Below, one piece after another: positions 37,001-47,500 of a DNA stretch of 64,000 bases. Both the position numbers and the translations under genes were made by a program. The notes under the pieces are model-generated. The model saw only the letters and a program-made list of their open reading frames with translations, was not told where the DNA came from and did no database searches. The DNA comes from Marisa cornuarietis (lineage: Eukaryota > Mollusca > Gastropoda > Architaenioglossa > Ampullariidae), in the NCBI GenBank assembly GCA_004794655.1, contig SMMW01000024.1, positions 1,317,501 to 1,381,500 of the forward strand, read 5' to 3'. The stretch's first letter is position 1. The number at the start of each line of letters is the position of its first letter.

Positions 37001-39234
37001 TTCACTCTTATAATACAGGATGCCTTCAGCCTCAAAGCAGCCTGACCATTCTTATTGCATCAGAATCATTTCTTGCAGCAAAGATGTATCTGTGTTCATA
37101 TCCTTAAGTTACATCAAATGCTCCAGTCTCACCTGGTTTGCGGCACCTATAATGAGACTTCCTTGGCAGTGGATAATCTATATGTCACGTAAACTTTTGA
37201 AACACACAAACACACACACACACACACAAACATCTTTATCAAATAACCAAATAGTTACTGTTCAAAATTCTAAACTCGTCAGAAGAAGTGTCAAAAACAT
37301 GCAAATGCTTGTCCAGATTTTATGTTAAAAATTGTTAATGCTCTGGAACATAATTTGTACAGTCTGGTAGAAGCAACGTAATAATTATTACACATCTCCA
37401 TGCCAGGTGATAAGCTATATATGGCCCAAGTTTAGATTATGAAATTAAACATACAAAGTTATATTTTACCAGAAATCCTTTCATAATTTGAGATGTGTTC
37501 TGGTTGTGTAAAGAGGGATGGTGGCTGTCTGACACTTTCAAGGTTTGTGTCTCCATCCTCCAGTGTCTGCAGGAGATTGTGAAGATCTGGCAATGTGTCA
37601 TCTCTCTGCAGTGGCTCTGTAGCAATTACATCATGTTAATAACATTCTGTTATGGTCTTTGCTTTTTAGTCAGCTATTACAGTATTGTACCTGAATGGCC
37701 ATAAAACCTCTAAAAATATGAATTTATTACAAAAACAAAAACTGAATTTATTTAAGCTTGCCTCCAAATAAACTATACAAATTCAATTATTAATAATATC
37801 TCGTGATATATTTCAATCCTCCATATATGTAGACATCATGTCATTCACCACAGATGAAAAAGAGAGGGAATCAGGGTGATAGAGACAACTATGTGCAAAA
37901 GTGAAAGAGAGACAATAACGCACAGTGAAAGTGAGAAAACTATATACAGTAGAGACAACTATATGCAAAAGTGAAAGAGAGACAATAACGCACAGTGAAA
38001 GTGAGAAAACTATATACAGTAAAAGTAAGACAATTATACCATCAACCTTCATTTAGTGTAGGTCCATGAACTATACACAGTGAAAGTGAGAGACAACTAC
38101 TTACAGTAAAAGTGAGAGACAGCTATGGATGGTGAAAGTCAAAGAGAGACAACTATACACAGTGAAAGTGAGAGACCGCTATGTACAGTAAAAATAAAAA
38201 AGACAACTATTTACAATGAAAGTGAAAGTGTGAAGACTGGGTTGGATAAGTTGATGACTGGATTCAAATGCATCTGAATGCCAAACTCACAAAAAAAGAC
38301 ATTCTTTCTGCAATACTTCTAATACTATGACAAACAAAACCAATCACAAATTGATAGCGTGTCTCCATTAGGAATAAATACTATTCAGTGACAGGAAGCT
38401 GATGCAAAGAAAGAAACCAGTTTACTGTTAACATTATTCCTTTATACAGAGAAAAATTAATTTTTCATTCTGTTTTAGCTCAGGTGAAGTGTCCACAAAA
38501 TATTTCGCCAAAGACCTATACTGAGTATAGGAGCCTCTTATTATGAGCCTAACCTTACCTCACAAATAGCTAACCATCACAGTTTGAACTATTCCTATTG
38601 TTAAAAGCTGATTCACACCATAGATTTTGTTGTAAATAGATCATCTTAATATTTATGACAGGCATTGTTTATACCATATGTGAATTCCTCTTCAGTGGGC
38701 ATATCAAAGCCATATTTTCTGGCTTCTTCTGCATCTATGAGTGTAGTCTCTGTTGTCTACAAAAAGCACAAATGAAAATGAATACGTAAAAACTTCATTA
38801 ATTTTTTTGTATTTTAGCATAAGGTACTGATTCTATTAACAATTTTCACTCAGTGTAAAATTGATAAAATGACTATATACCAACTACGTGTTATCAAATG
38901 GTTTAATTTAGATTAGTTTAGAAGTTACAAGTGCTGGCAAATTAAATCTTTTTTAATCATGAGCGTTTTGTCTATCAATTGACTGCTCTTTCATTTTCAA
39001 CATATTATATTCACTAAATAAGATAAGATAATACTTTATTTGTCCCAGAGGGCAATTTAATTGGTGACAGCTCGATTATTTAAATTAAAACACACACACA
39101 AAACACACCCACACACAAAACACACACACAAAACACACATGGGGAGGAGAGAGAAAGAGATTAATGGAAAAAGCAGATACCTGTTTCACCTGCACTAAGT
39201 CCGTTGTGCTTGTACTAGCGAATGTATCCTCCAT
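25001..39234 (-). CDS. Large four-pass membrane protein with coiled coil and C2-like domain, ~1,077 aa
   Basis: Exons in order: 39234-39181, 38756-38675, 37616-37470, 36658-36384, 36278-36168, 35677-35536, 34933-34791, 34478-34309, 33541-33410, 33101-32940, 32741-32642, 32139-31951, 31542-31403, 30762-30544, 30409-30157, 29897-29734, 29417-29222, ~28996-28882, 28606-28538, 26336-26157, 25996-25886, 25081-25001. Residues ~95-223 form a charged coiled coil. Residues ~245-380 resemble a C2-type beta sandwich ([40 protein letters not shown]). Four hydrophobic helices follow: [44 protein letters not shown] and [20 protein letters not shown] (~655-827). A hydrophilic tail ends [12 protein letters not shown] do not recognise the family. 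Phase holds everywhere except between 29222 and 28996, and the intron after 36168 needs a GC donor. Confidence 0.85.
25792..25891. repeat. 50-bp tandem duplication copying a splice donor
   Basis: Two 50-base copies (25792-25841 and 25842-25891), each starting 'ttggatttgttatttactcc', differ at one base. The second copy holds the last bases of the penultimate coding exon of the membrane-protein gene and its GTGAGA donor; the first copy repeats that donor 50 bases further into the intron. Confidence 0.93.
26540..28201 (+). pseudogene. P-element/THAP9-type transposase fragment, frameshifted and interrupted
   Basis: The frame 26540-27073 matches the catalytic core of P-type transposases: [56 protein letters not shown] and DRFFDCLNV. 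After a stop at 27071-27073 the reading shifts frame twice in A-rich runs ([20 protein letters not shown], then [20 protein letters not shown]). It continues after a 697-bp insertion as [15 protein letters not shown] and [19 protein letters not shown] (to 28201), the usual C-terminal segment. The N-terminal THAP DNA-binding part is absent. It lies antisense within an intron of the membrane-protein gene and cannot encode a working enzyme as read. Confidence 0.85.
27264..27960 (-). mobile_element. 5'-truncated non-LTR insertion inside the P-type transposase
   Basis: Direct repeats AATGACA flank it at 27257-27263 and 27961-27967. Removing it joins the transposase frame exactly at codons for GLVMTESF. 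It reads on the minus strand and ends in a TTA/ATT run next to 'ggatttggcgctatacaagc'. Its 5' 312 bases are open (27959-27648, 103 codons, [20 protein letters not shown] within it) up to the truncation point. I do not recognise that protein segment; it is presumably the C-terminus of the parent LINE. Its 3' end differs from the family inserted in PHM. Confidence 0.88.
28328..28358. repeat. Short AT-rich palindrome
   Basis: Arms 'caatttgaatat' and 'atattcaaattg' are separated by four bases. It lies just past the P-type transposase relic. Confidence 0.8.
32819..32842. repeat. (CA)n microsatellite
   Basis: About twelve CA units in an intron of the membrane-protein gene, just upstream on the minus strand of the exon at 32741. 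Confidence 0.9.
36745..36945. repeat. Possible interspersed (SINE-like) repeat
   Basis: The intronic block from 'ggcccatagcctagtaggca' to 'ctaaaccactaatgttatgc' is less AT-rich than its surroundings and has the texture of a dispersed SINE-related repeat. No second copy was found in this window, so the assignment is weak. Confidence 0.35.
37862..38235. repeat. Minisatellite of AGTGAAAGTGAGA-type units
   Basis: An irregular tandem array of 'agtgaaagtgagag', 'acaactat' and 'acagta' modules in an intron of the membrane-protein gene. It includes two near-identical ~72-base higher-order copies at about 37885-38025 ('caataacgcacagtgaaagt' in each). Confidence 0.88.
39012..39135 (-). mobile_element. 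LINE 3' tail with (AC)n tract
   Basis: On the minus strand the sequence reads 'gccctctgggacaaataaag' followed by 'tattatcttatctta', the same tail as the LINE relic near 3.3 kb. The adjoining ACAC-rich stretch (about 39090-39140) may belong to it. Confidence 0.6.
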
Positions 39235-39426
39235 GACGAACACACTGTCAAGCTCAACTGCTGCTTGAATAAGATTTTCTTATATCAAACGAAAGTACTA
39301 TACATACACTTTCGAAGGTATAGGAAAGAGTCCGATTTGGAAACTGAAATATACACATAACAGCATTTATTTGTTCTTTTAATTCGTTCATCTGGTGAAA
39401 AAATGTATATATAAAACTAAAATTAC

Positions 39427-39530
39427 CTTTGAAATACTTCGAATCGGGCTACTTAATTGTCACTCCCCTTGCTGACAAAATGATCGCCGCCATTTTCAAA
39501 CGTTACTTTAGAGACAGTGACGTCAACGGT
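39427..39530 (-). promoter_or_regulatory. Probable promoter/5' UTR exon of the membrane-protein gene (YY1 and CRE motifs)
   Basis: On the minus strand 'gaaaatggcggcgatc' (39483-39498) matches the YY1 core-promoter element AAnATGGCGGC. A perfect palindromic CRE, TGACGTCA (39518-39525), sits about 20 bases upstream. Downstream a donor-like aaag|gtaatt at 39427/39426 could end a noncoding first exon spliced to the ATG exon, whose likely acceptor lies near 39260. The divergent 719-aa gene starts 2.1 kb away on the other side. Motif match only; the start site is inferred. Confidence 0.55.
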
Positions 39531-40023
39531 GGCAGGCGAAAAATGTGCCTCCTGCAAGTCCTAATGTTGCAGACTTTCACTGACTTGTCTCTATGTAAAT
39601 CGGTAGCAGCATTGTTATTCAGTTATTGTGATTGCGCTCTATTCTACTAAGCACGACCCTCAATTGTTACATGGCATTTTATTTTTTCTCAATAGTCTTT
39701 GTACGTGTCATGTTACGAGCGCATGTGGAAAGGAACCTTTTGTGCGCTTGTAGCAGTGCATTTTTTTTCTAGAGACTTTAAAAGGGGAAGGGCAACCACA
39801 GTTTTCATAATCGAAGGCAACCCTACTTGAGTGTAGGCTTCGCGGCCACGGGTAAGAATTAAAGGGGCTGGCACCACTGAATCTTGCAAGGGTCGGTATA
39901 CCAATCCAACCCGAACCACGAACTGAAATAATAAACGCAAAATTTATTATTATTTTTTTATTTATTTTGTTTTTGCTGCGCAATGAGCATTCTTCTGAAT
40001 GGATACCTGCGCATTATAATAAT

Positions 40024-40275
40024 GGACATCATCATCATCATCATCATCATCATCTTGTATAGCGCATACTCACACTTCTAATTAATGATCGAGCATGCAG
40101 GAACAAGAACGAGACATGGGCAACATACTTTTAGATCTATGTTCTAACAAGCAAATAACATATATGAACTACGGAAGAATAAAAAGAGTACCAATGATGA
40201 ATAAAAACCAAATACAGAAAACGCAATGAGAAACCATTAAAGTAACAAGGACTGAGAGTATGGTGACTTTTCAAA
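40024..40275 (-). mobile_element. LINE 3' tail fragment with (ATC)n end
   Basis: In reverse orientation it carries the 'tagcgcatactcacacttct' end and 'gaacgagacatgggcaaca', 'taacaaggactgagag' blocks shared with the fragment at 47.7 kb, a relative of the LINE in PHM. The simple-repeat tail is ATC rather than ATT. It lies in the divergent intergenic region. Confidence 0.7.
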
Positions 40276-40289
40276 AGGAAGACGAGCAG

Positions 40290-41598
40290 GGAAGTATATA
40301 GCGGAAATTGGGGGGGGGGGGTGTGAAAGCGTTACGAGTGATGCTTTCTAAGTTTATTTGTTTTTGAGTATGTGAAGAGGATGTACCCCTATAACATTGC
40401 CTGTCAAGAAAAACAGTTGTGTAAACCATCTCAAAATAATCATCACAGGAGCGTGATCACGGTCCACAGACTTAGTTCATAGAAGCAAAGAGCGTACGCT
40501 CTTTGATAGAAGTCTGTGTCGCGGACGTTCAGACTTGCGACGGAAGTTGACCTTGTAACTAGGGTCTGACACCTTGTTTACATCCGGTCGCTAAATTTAG
40601 GCACACCTTGTGTCCCGGTATCTGCGTATTGATCTCAAAAGCACACCGCAAGCTAATGTCTGCAGGAAAACACAATCAGCCTTTCAACCTGTTCGAACTT
40701 TCTCCGCTTGGATAATACGTTTTTTGTTCTTGTTTGTGAAGTATTGAAGATATTCAGCTCACTTAATTTGGTGGTCGAACGGCGCTTTGCAGTGTACTTA
40801 ATTAACGCAATTAATTTTAAAATTTAAAACGAAAACTATGGTGGGAACGGGAGTAGTCCCTAAAGACGAAATGTACTCGGGGAAGTAAGCAGAACTTCGA
40901 GGAGGCGAAGGACACAGATTCCACTGATTGTAGTTGCTCTTCAGAGAGAAGCAAGTTGAACAAGTACGTGCATTCCATCTAGCTATTAATATTTATAGTT
41001 GCGTTAGATTTTTCTTTAACTTAAATTACGTTTTATTAAGATTGTGATGAATTGCAATGATTAAAGCTTTATTTAGTTTTATTAAGATTTTGATAATTTG
41101 CAATTATTAAAGCTTTATTTTGTTTTATTAAGATTTTGATAATCTGCAATTATTAAAGATTCATTTAGTTTTAGTAGTATTATGCATTAACAATAGTTAT
41201 ATACTTCATAAACTGATCAGATCATAGCCATTTAAAAACATGTTGGTAGTGTGATTTAAATCATGATAATATTTGAAAGATTTCTAATTGATGTTTTGAA
41301 GTTGTTACCTATATATCGGTTGCATGTGCATGTTTGAGCATGCATTTTTAGACTGAGCACAACTCATTCATTCCATAGTTTGTGCATGCACAGCCCAATC
41401 CATCAGTCTGTTTATCTCACATATGTATATTTTTACCAACTATTTTGCTATCAATTCTCCAAATATGATAATTTCAATTTCAAGTTGTAAAGTTATGGAA
41501 ATTGCTAAAGATTTATATATTTTTAGCTTATAAATAGTTTAAGTATCCCTTGATATCCCTTGATATTTACCTGATGGTCTCTCTCTTTCTTGTTAGTC
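40290..41598 (+). promoter_or_regulatory. Likely 5' region of the 719-aa protein gene
   Basis: The start-codon exon begins at an acceptor (AG 41595-41596), so an upstream noncoding exon exists. A candidate ends at a donor near 40963 (gttgaacaa|gtacgt), preceded by a less AT-rich stretch (40840-40960). No TATA box is evident. The exon limits are inferred. Confidence 0.35.
41030..41180. repeat. Three ~50-bp tandem copies
   Basis: Three head-to-tail copies share 'gttttattaagatt', 'tgcaattattaaag' and 'atttagtttta' blocks with a few mismatches, in the presumed first intron of the 719-aa gene. Confidence 0.9.
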
Positions 41599-44500
41599 AT
41601 GCCAATAAAGGATCCACGCAGTTATGTTCAATCAAAACCATTGCCCATCAGCACTCAAAAAGGACTGAAGATTCAAGCTCGCAGTTTTGAAGTCTATAAT
41701 CCCACAGATCCTTCACGATCAGTGGTGCGGGGCCAGAATTATTCACGGCGTTCTGCACAGCTGTCAAGTCAAGGGTTTCGCTCGGTGAACTATAAACCTT
41801 ATCATGGAATCGGTGATCCTTTCTATCTGGACCATAAGAAAATGATTCTTCATGCCTTGGGACAGTGGGAAGAGGTCAGTATAATAATAATAGCTAGTTA
41901 GATTATTTTCTAGACAGAGGAGAGAAAAACTAAGACACTGCTTTCCTGAGTGGCTTTTATGAAAAAATAAACACTTCTAAAGGTTTCTAGCGGTGGTTTT
42001 ACCAAAGAAACAGAAGACAAAGGAATTTGCTAACTGTTGTTATCCCTTATCTTGCTGGGCAGTTCTTTAATTCTTTCTTTCAATTTCAGTTGGTTGTTTC
42101 TGGTGTGGAAGTAAACTTATGTTAACTTTGGAAGGATTTTTTTTTAAAATATAACATCTGGTTGTGAGAAAGTGAAAACTGCTCAAAGCACAAACCAGCA
42201 ATACTCTTTAAATGTCCACAATTTTTCGCAAAGCCTCCATTACTCTCCATCACAACTAACAAGGCCATATGACTTTCAACACCTTTAAATTGTTTTGCCC
42301 TTTCAGTCACCCATTAGATGAGATTGATTTATGATGCAGACCCTGTCTGCACTGGGGAGCATGCTTATTGCACGCACTTCTCACTCTATGCACTTCTCTC
42401 CTCACTTCACCAGTACTTGAATCAGCTCAACTGTGGCCATCTATTCTTTCTTTCATTCATTTATTCTTTCTTTTTTCTTTCCTTCCTCTTAAAATAGGAA
42501 AGCAAAAGAAAAAAGGTAACATGAAAAATTAGATATAAAAACTGAGCAATGAACAATAAAAAAAATTTAAATTCTCTGTCTCTAATCCTTTTCCACCTTC
42601 TTTTTCCTCCCATCTCTCACTCTTCACTCGCTTATGAGATGAAGACATGAAAAATACAATGCCAAGAAGAGAAATTTCAGAACAGATCTGATCTGATCTT
42701 CTTTCAATGCTGAAAGCCAAGTATGCAACATTAATTCTTCATTCCAAAAATTAATGAAAGATAGTGGTTGTAAGCCTCTTTATTCAGTCTCTTCAGTAGT
42801 TTTCAACTACTGTATGAGTTTTAATTAGTGCTTCATGCTGAATGAGTGGAAGGCTTTGAATGAGATTACCTTAGTTTGGAAAACATTGCTCAATTGGGAA
42901 TGGCAGATTATCGATTAGGCTGCTGAATAGCATATGTGGTCTCCAAGACCAACTAATAATACAGCATTTCGTGGTTATTTTGCTGACACACACACTCTTA
43001 TAACTGCATTATAAACATGTGTGCACATGCAGTGACATCAGCAACTCATTTATGTGTGCATTGACACAACTCCACTTCCTCCACTCACACCCTTCCCCCA
43101 CACTGGGAGGAAAAACCCCAAACAAAAGAGAAAGGGAAAAGCACCTGAAGAAAGTTAAGAAAAGATTTTGAAGACCAACCTGACTGGTTTGCATTTTTTG
43201 ATAGTATTTGGTAGATATAGGTGATATAAAACTAACTGTAAGATTTAGCCTCCAAACCCCATCCGTTAATTATTCATTATGATTTGTACCTTTGACTAAC
43301 AAGCGGCGCTAACAGTGTACTACATCACGCTAGTGTATCATTCACAACATCGCCAGCCGTCAATACCAAACAGAGAGAGTGAATGAGTGACAGTTCGGAT
43401 TAATCGGATGCTGAAAGTCTGCATTTCTCGTGGTTCTGAAGAGCTGCTACTTTAGCATGAGAAATGCAGACTTTCAACATCGGAATAATCCAAACTGTTG
43501 CTCATTTTCTCTCTGTTTGGTGTTGACTGCTGCCAATGTTGTGAATGGTGCACTAGTGTGGCGTAGTACACTGTTACCGGCACTCGTTGATCGCAGATGC
43601 CAATCGCGTACTTTGCTAGCAGATAATTAATTAACAGATGGGTTTTGGAGGCTGAAATTTACAGGTTATGTTTATCTCGCCTATATCTACTGATATGTAT
43701 AAAAAACGCAAACCATTCAGGTTGGTCTTTAAAAAGTCAACTGTGTTGCTTGCTTCCTTGTCACCATGTCAAGTATACAACTACAGGAGATATGGTGACC
43801 TCTGCTTAAGCTGTGAACCGCTCCAAGTGCACTGGTTACAGACTCATTTAGTCACTTATCTAGGCACCCTGTTGAGGGTCACAGCAAGATTTATGATTTT
43901 ACAGCAACTTCAGGCTTATTATCTTATCACAAGAGACATGTCTTTTGTGAATATAGTGGCATGTTAATCAACTCTGTGTGTGTGTGTGTGTGTTTGTGCA
44001 TGCATGTATGAGCATGCATAGGTGTCGTGCATAAATGTGTGTGTGTTGTTTGCAGGAGGTTTGTAGATCTGTCTACTTTTCAAGACTCTCTTGTTATTTT
44101 GGTTTTTATTTACGATGTCATTTATAATTTTATGTTACAGATTGTTTTATAAGAACAATAGTTCTAAGAGCAGCAATTAATATGCTTTGTTTTACCTATT
44201 TTTATTACACAAGAATTACCAAATTAATTGGCATTTGAGGTTACAGTGTTTTTTATTCAATTATTATATTTTTAAGATGTTATTTTTTTTATTTCTAGAG
44301 TCAGGAATGGGAAACATCCAGTAGTTCAGATGAAGATGATTCCACTGCAGATCCTTTATCAGTTCAGCAAGGTCAAATGGTGAGAGGTCTCGTTTGTTTT
44401 CACTCATTAAAAATGAATGGTGATTTGAGCATAATTAAAAATAAATCAGGTGTTATTGTTACATATTCTACCGAAGTAATCATCATTAATAATTCTTTTG

Positions 44501-47500
44501 TACAAATACATATTTTTTATTTTGATTAAAAAAATTTCACTTTTTTGTTCAAGGTTTTAATTTCTCTCTCTCAATCACACACACATACAAACACACACAC
44601 AAGCATGCACGCACAAACAATTTGTCCATATTCCATCAAAAAATCCACATGCAAAGTCATGCATAAGAGAGAAGCCCTCTTTTATAGTGTGCTAATGAAG
44701 AATTTGTAGAATATGCGAGGATATCAATCTATTGATCTACTGATTGATATACTAGGTCTGGCATATTCGACAAATTCTTCAATTCATTAGTTTATTAGTG
44801 TTGTGGTTGATGGCAGAGGTGAAGTGAGTTCAGTGCATGTGTGCTGTTCTTACTGTTGTTGCTGCATGATCTTCCTCATTCTTTTTCTCCTGTCTTGGTA
44901 TGGCTTTGCAGACTGCTGCTAAATTTGTGTTGCGAAGAACACGGAAAGATCTGAATACGCTGAACAAAGAAGTTTTGAAATGGAGGTGAGAAAACAACAT
45001 TTTTATCAAGAAACACCACCACTCCCTCGCATCAACTAAATAATCACCAGTCATCAGTTAATCCATTAACCAATCCATCATTTTAATCTTGTTAAAAACG
45101 TGTTTTACATTTTTTATATTTATCTCTGCAATCAAACAGAATCAGCAATTCTGTAAACAGATATCCTCAGAAATTCATAGAGTCAAGTACACCAGATTCT
45201 TTGAAGCTTAACTGCATTGTCCTAATCCTTGTCAAATGAACTGCATGTACTTGAATCTTTGAAGCTGTTGATGCCAACACAAGCTGAATACTTCTTAAAT
45301 TCTGGGACTACAGATGCAAAAAGCATTAAAGATAAGTGGAACATGAATAAAGTCTGGCATCATTATAAACTTACCAAATATTCTCTTAGTACCAAATGAC
45401 AGTTTCCCAAACTGTTTTGATTAAGTTTTCATGATTACTGACTTGTTTGTGAATCAAGAAGAGTAATGCTAATAACCCACAAGGACTGGCACTGCCCATT
45501 CAGAATTTCCCTTTCAGAGGTACAGCATAAACAGATCAGAAAGTCTAGCCTTGCCAACAATTATTTTTGTCCCTGTGGTCATCATCGCATCCCCTGACAC
45601 CACTAATGCTCATGACAGGAACACAGTCACTGCCTCCACTTTCATTAATATTGTTGTTATTATTGTCATTCTTGTCATTTTTGTTATTTTTATTATTGTT
45701 ATTATTGGCACTCACATACACCACCACCAGCAGACTTAATTAATCTCAAAGGCTAGCAGGAGGACATGGATATGAAAATGGCTTTCTTATACAAATTGTG
45801 CCTTCTTCATGTGAGGAGGAATTTCCAATAGTTGCTTCTCATATAACAGCAAAAAGACACAACTTCTCTTGAATTAAAAACCATGTTTACTTTTCTAAGG
45901 CAGATCTTTGAGATGATGAGGATGCTTACAGGGTTATCCAGTGTGTTTGCTGATTTTTCTTTTCTGCAGACCATTCTTATTGAAATGAAAAGCTTAAAGC
46001 TGTGAGCTGTGTAAAATGAACTCCACAGAAGATAAATCTTAGAGATTGCTTGTAGCATGTCAAACTGTTATGGCCTATGTATTGATCCATAACTGGCCCA
46101 TAGCACTAGCACCAAAGGAGCACTCTGCAGTGCCAGGCTAATACGCCAGGAGCTTTGATCAGGCAGATTAAGTCAACAGCCCCACAGGATCAACATATCA
46201 TGCCTGCATTAACTTGCTGCCATTTGTGATGGGCATTTCAGGTGTTGTGATAAGACAGCTGCCATCAGTTATGCAGTAGGCCTTGTTTTTACTGCTGCCC
46301 AGAGAATGCCTAGCATAGAACGGAGGCTTTATGAATGTGGCTGAGCCAATCATGGGTGAAGGGTGGAATAAAAGACATAGCAGACTCTTTGATTAAACAT
46401 GCACGAGAATGATATGCAGGTCCAGAATGGGAATTATATTGATGACTGTGTTGTGTTTGGAATAGGGTGAGTTGTGGGTATTTTTATGGGATCATACCTG
46501 AATGCCATATGGTGTATTCTGCTGCTGTCAGAAATGAAAAAGCATTCTTTACCCTCACACTCATACTTTCACACTCATACCCTCACACTCTTACCAAGAC
46601 AAGATCTTATCCTCTGTCATTGAACATCATTGTAATGGAAACCTGCGTGGACATATATTGTGTATTGATGTACATCTATGGTATGCTACACTACACATAA
46701 TGAAGGTGATGCTATTGGTCATCATGTTCATAATAACCATCATTATTATCATTGCTTTTTATCTTATTTTTCCAGAAACACAATCAGAAATGTAAGACTT
46801 GGTCATGGGTTATTTGATCTCATTCGGCAAGAACGCAATACAAAGGTAGATTATGCTTGAGACTGGCATCTGTGTATAGTTTAATGCATCCATATGAGTT
46901 GTGTTTTTGCATGTCTTCCCTGTTTTTATTGGCTTGTGTGTGGTGTGGTGTGGTGTGGTTTGTGTGTGTGTGGTGTGTATAGTGTGTGTGTGTGTGTGTG
47001 TTTGGAGATGTGATTCACATTTTTATTTTGTATATGCATATGCATGTGGACTGTGTAACTTCCGTGTATGTCTATGTATTAGATATAAAATTGTTGCTAG
47101 ATTCTCCTCCTCTTGAGCAGTCAGAAATATAAAGCTGTGTGTACATCGGAGATATAAGAAAGGTTAACTTCCATTTTGTCCATTGCTCAGACTGGATCAC
47201 TTATAGCAGGTAAGATTGTTCTAAAGTAAAAATGTATTATAAAACAGGGGTTAAGTATTGTCAAGAAAAATTTACCTGTTCACCAATACTATCATCAAAG
47301 ATTTTTCTTTACTTGCTAATTTCAGAGAGTGGCAGCTATGGCTGACAAGCAGAAAAAAATGGAAGAAGCACGGAATACTTGGCAGCCACCCAAGCGTAAC
47401 AGTGACAGTGAAGAGGAGAGTGATGAAGATACAGTTGATATGGACTTTGATAGGTACATGGATTAAAAAATGTGACTGTAGAGTTTAAAGTTATTTCAAT

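Noticed and set aside
45545..45740. Repetitive ORFs (N/K-rich on one strand, I/V-rich on the other)
   Set aside because: Produced by a degenerate ATT/GTT microsatellite; no gene evidence.
46080..46380. Less AT-rich block in an intron of the 719-aa gene, possible SINE
   Set aside because: No convincing A/B boxes, tail or second copy in the window.
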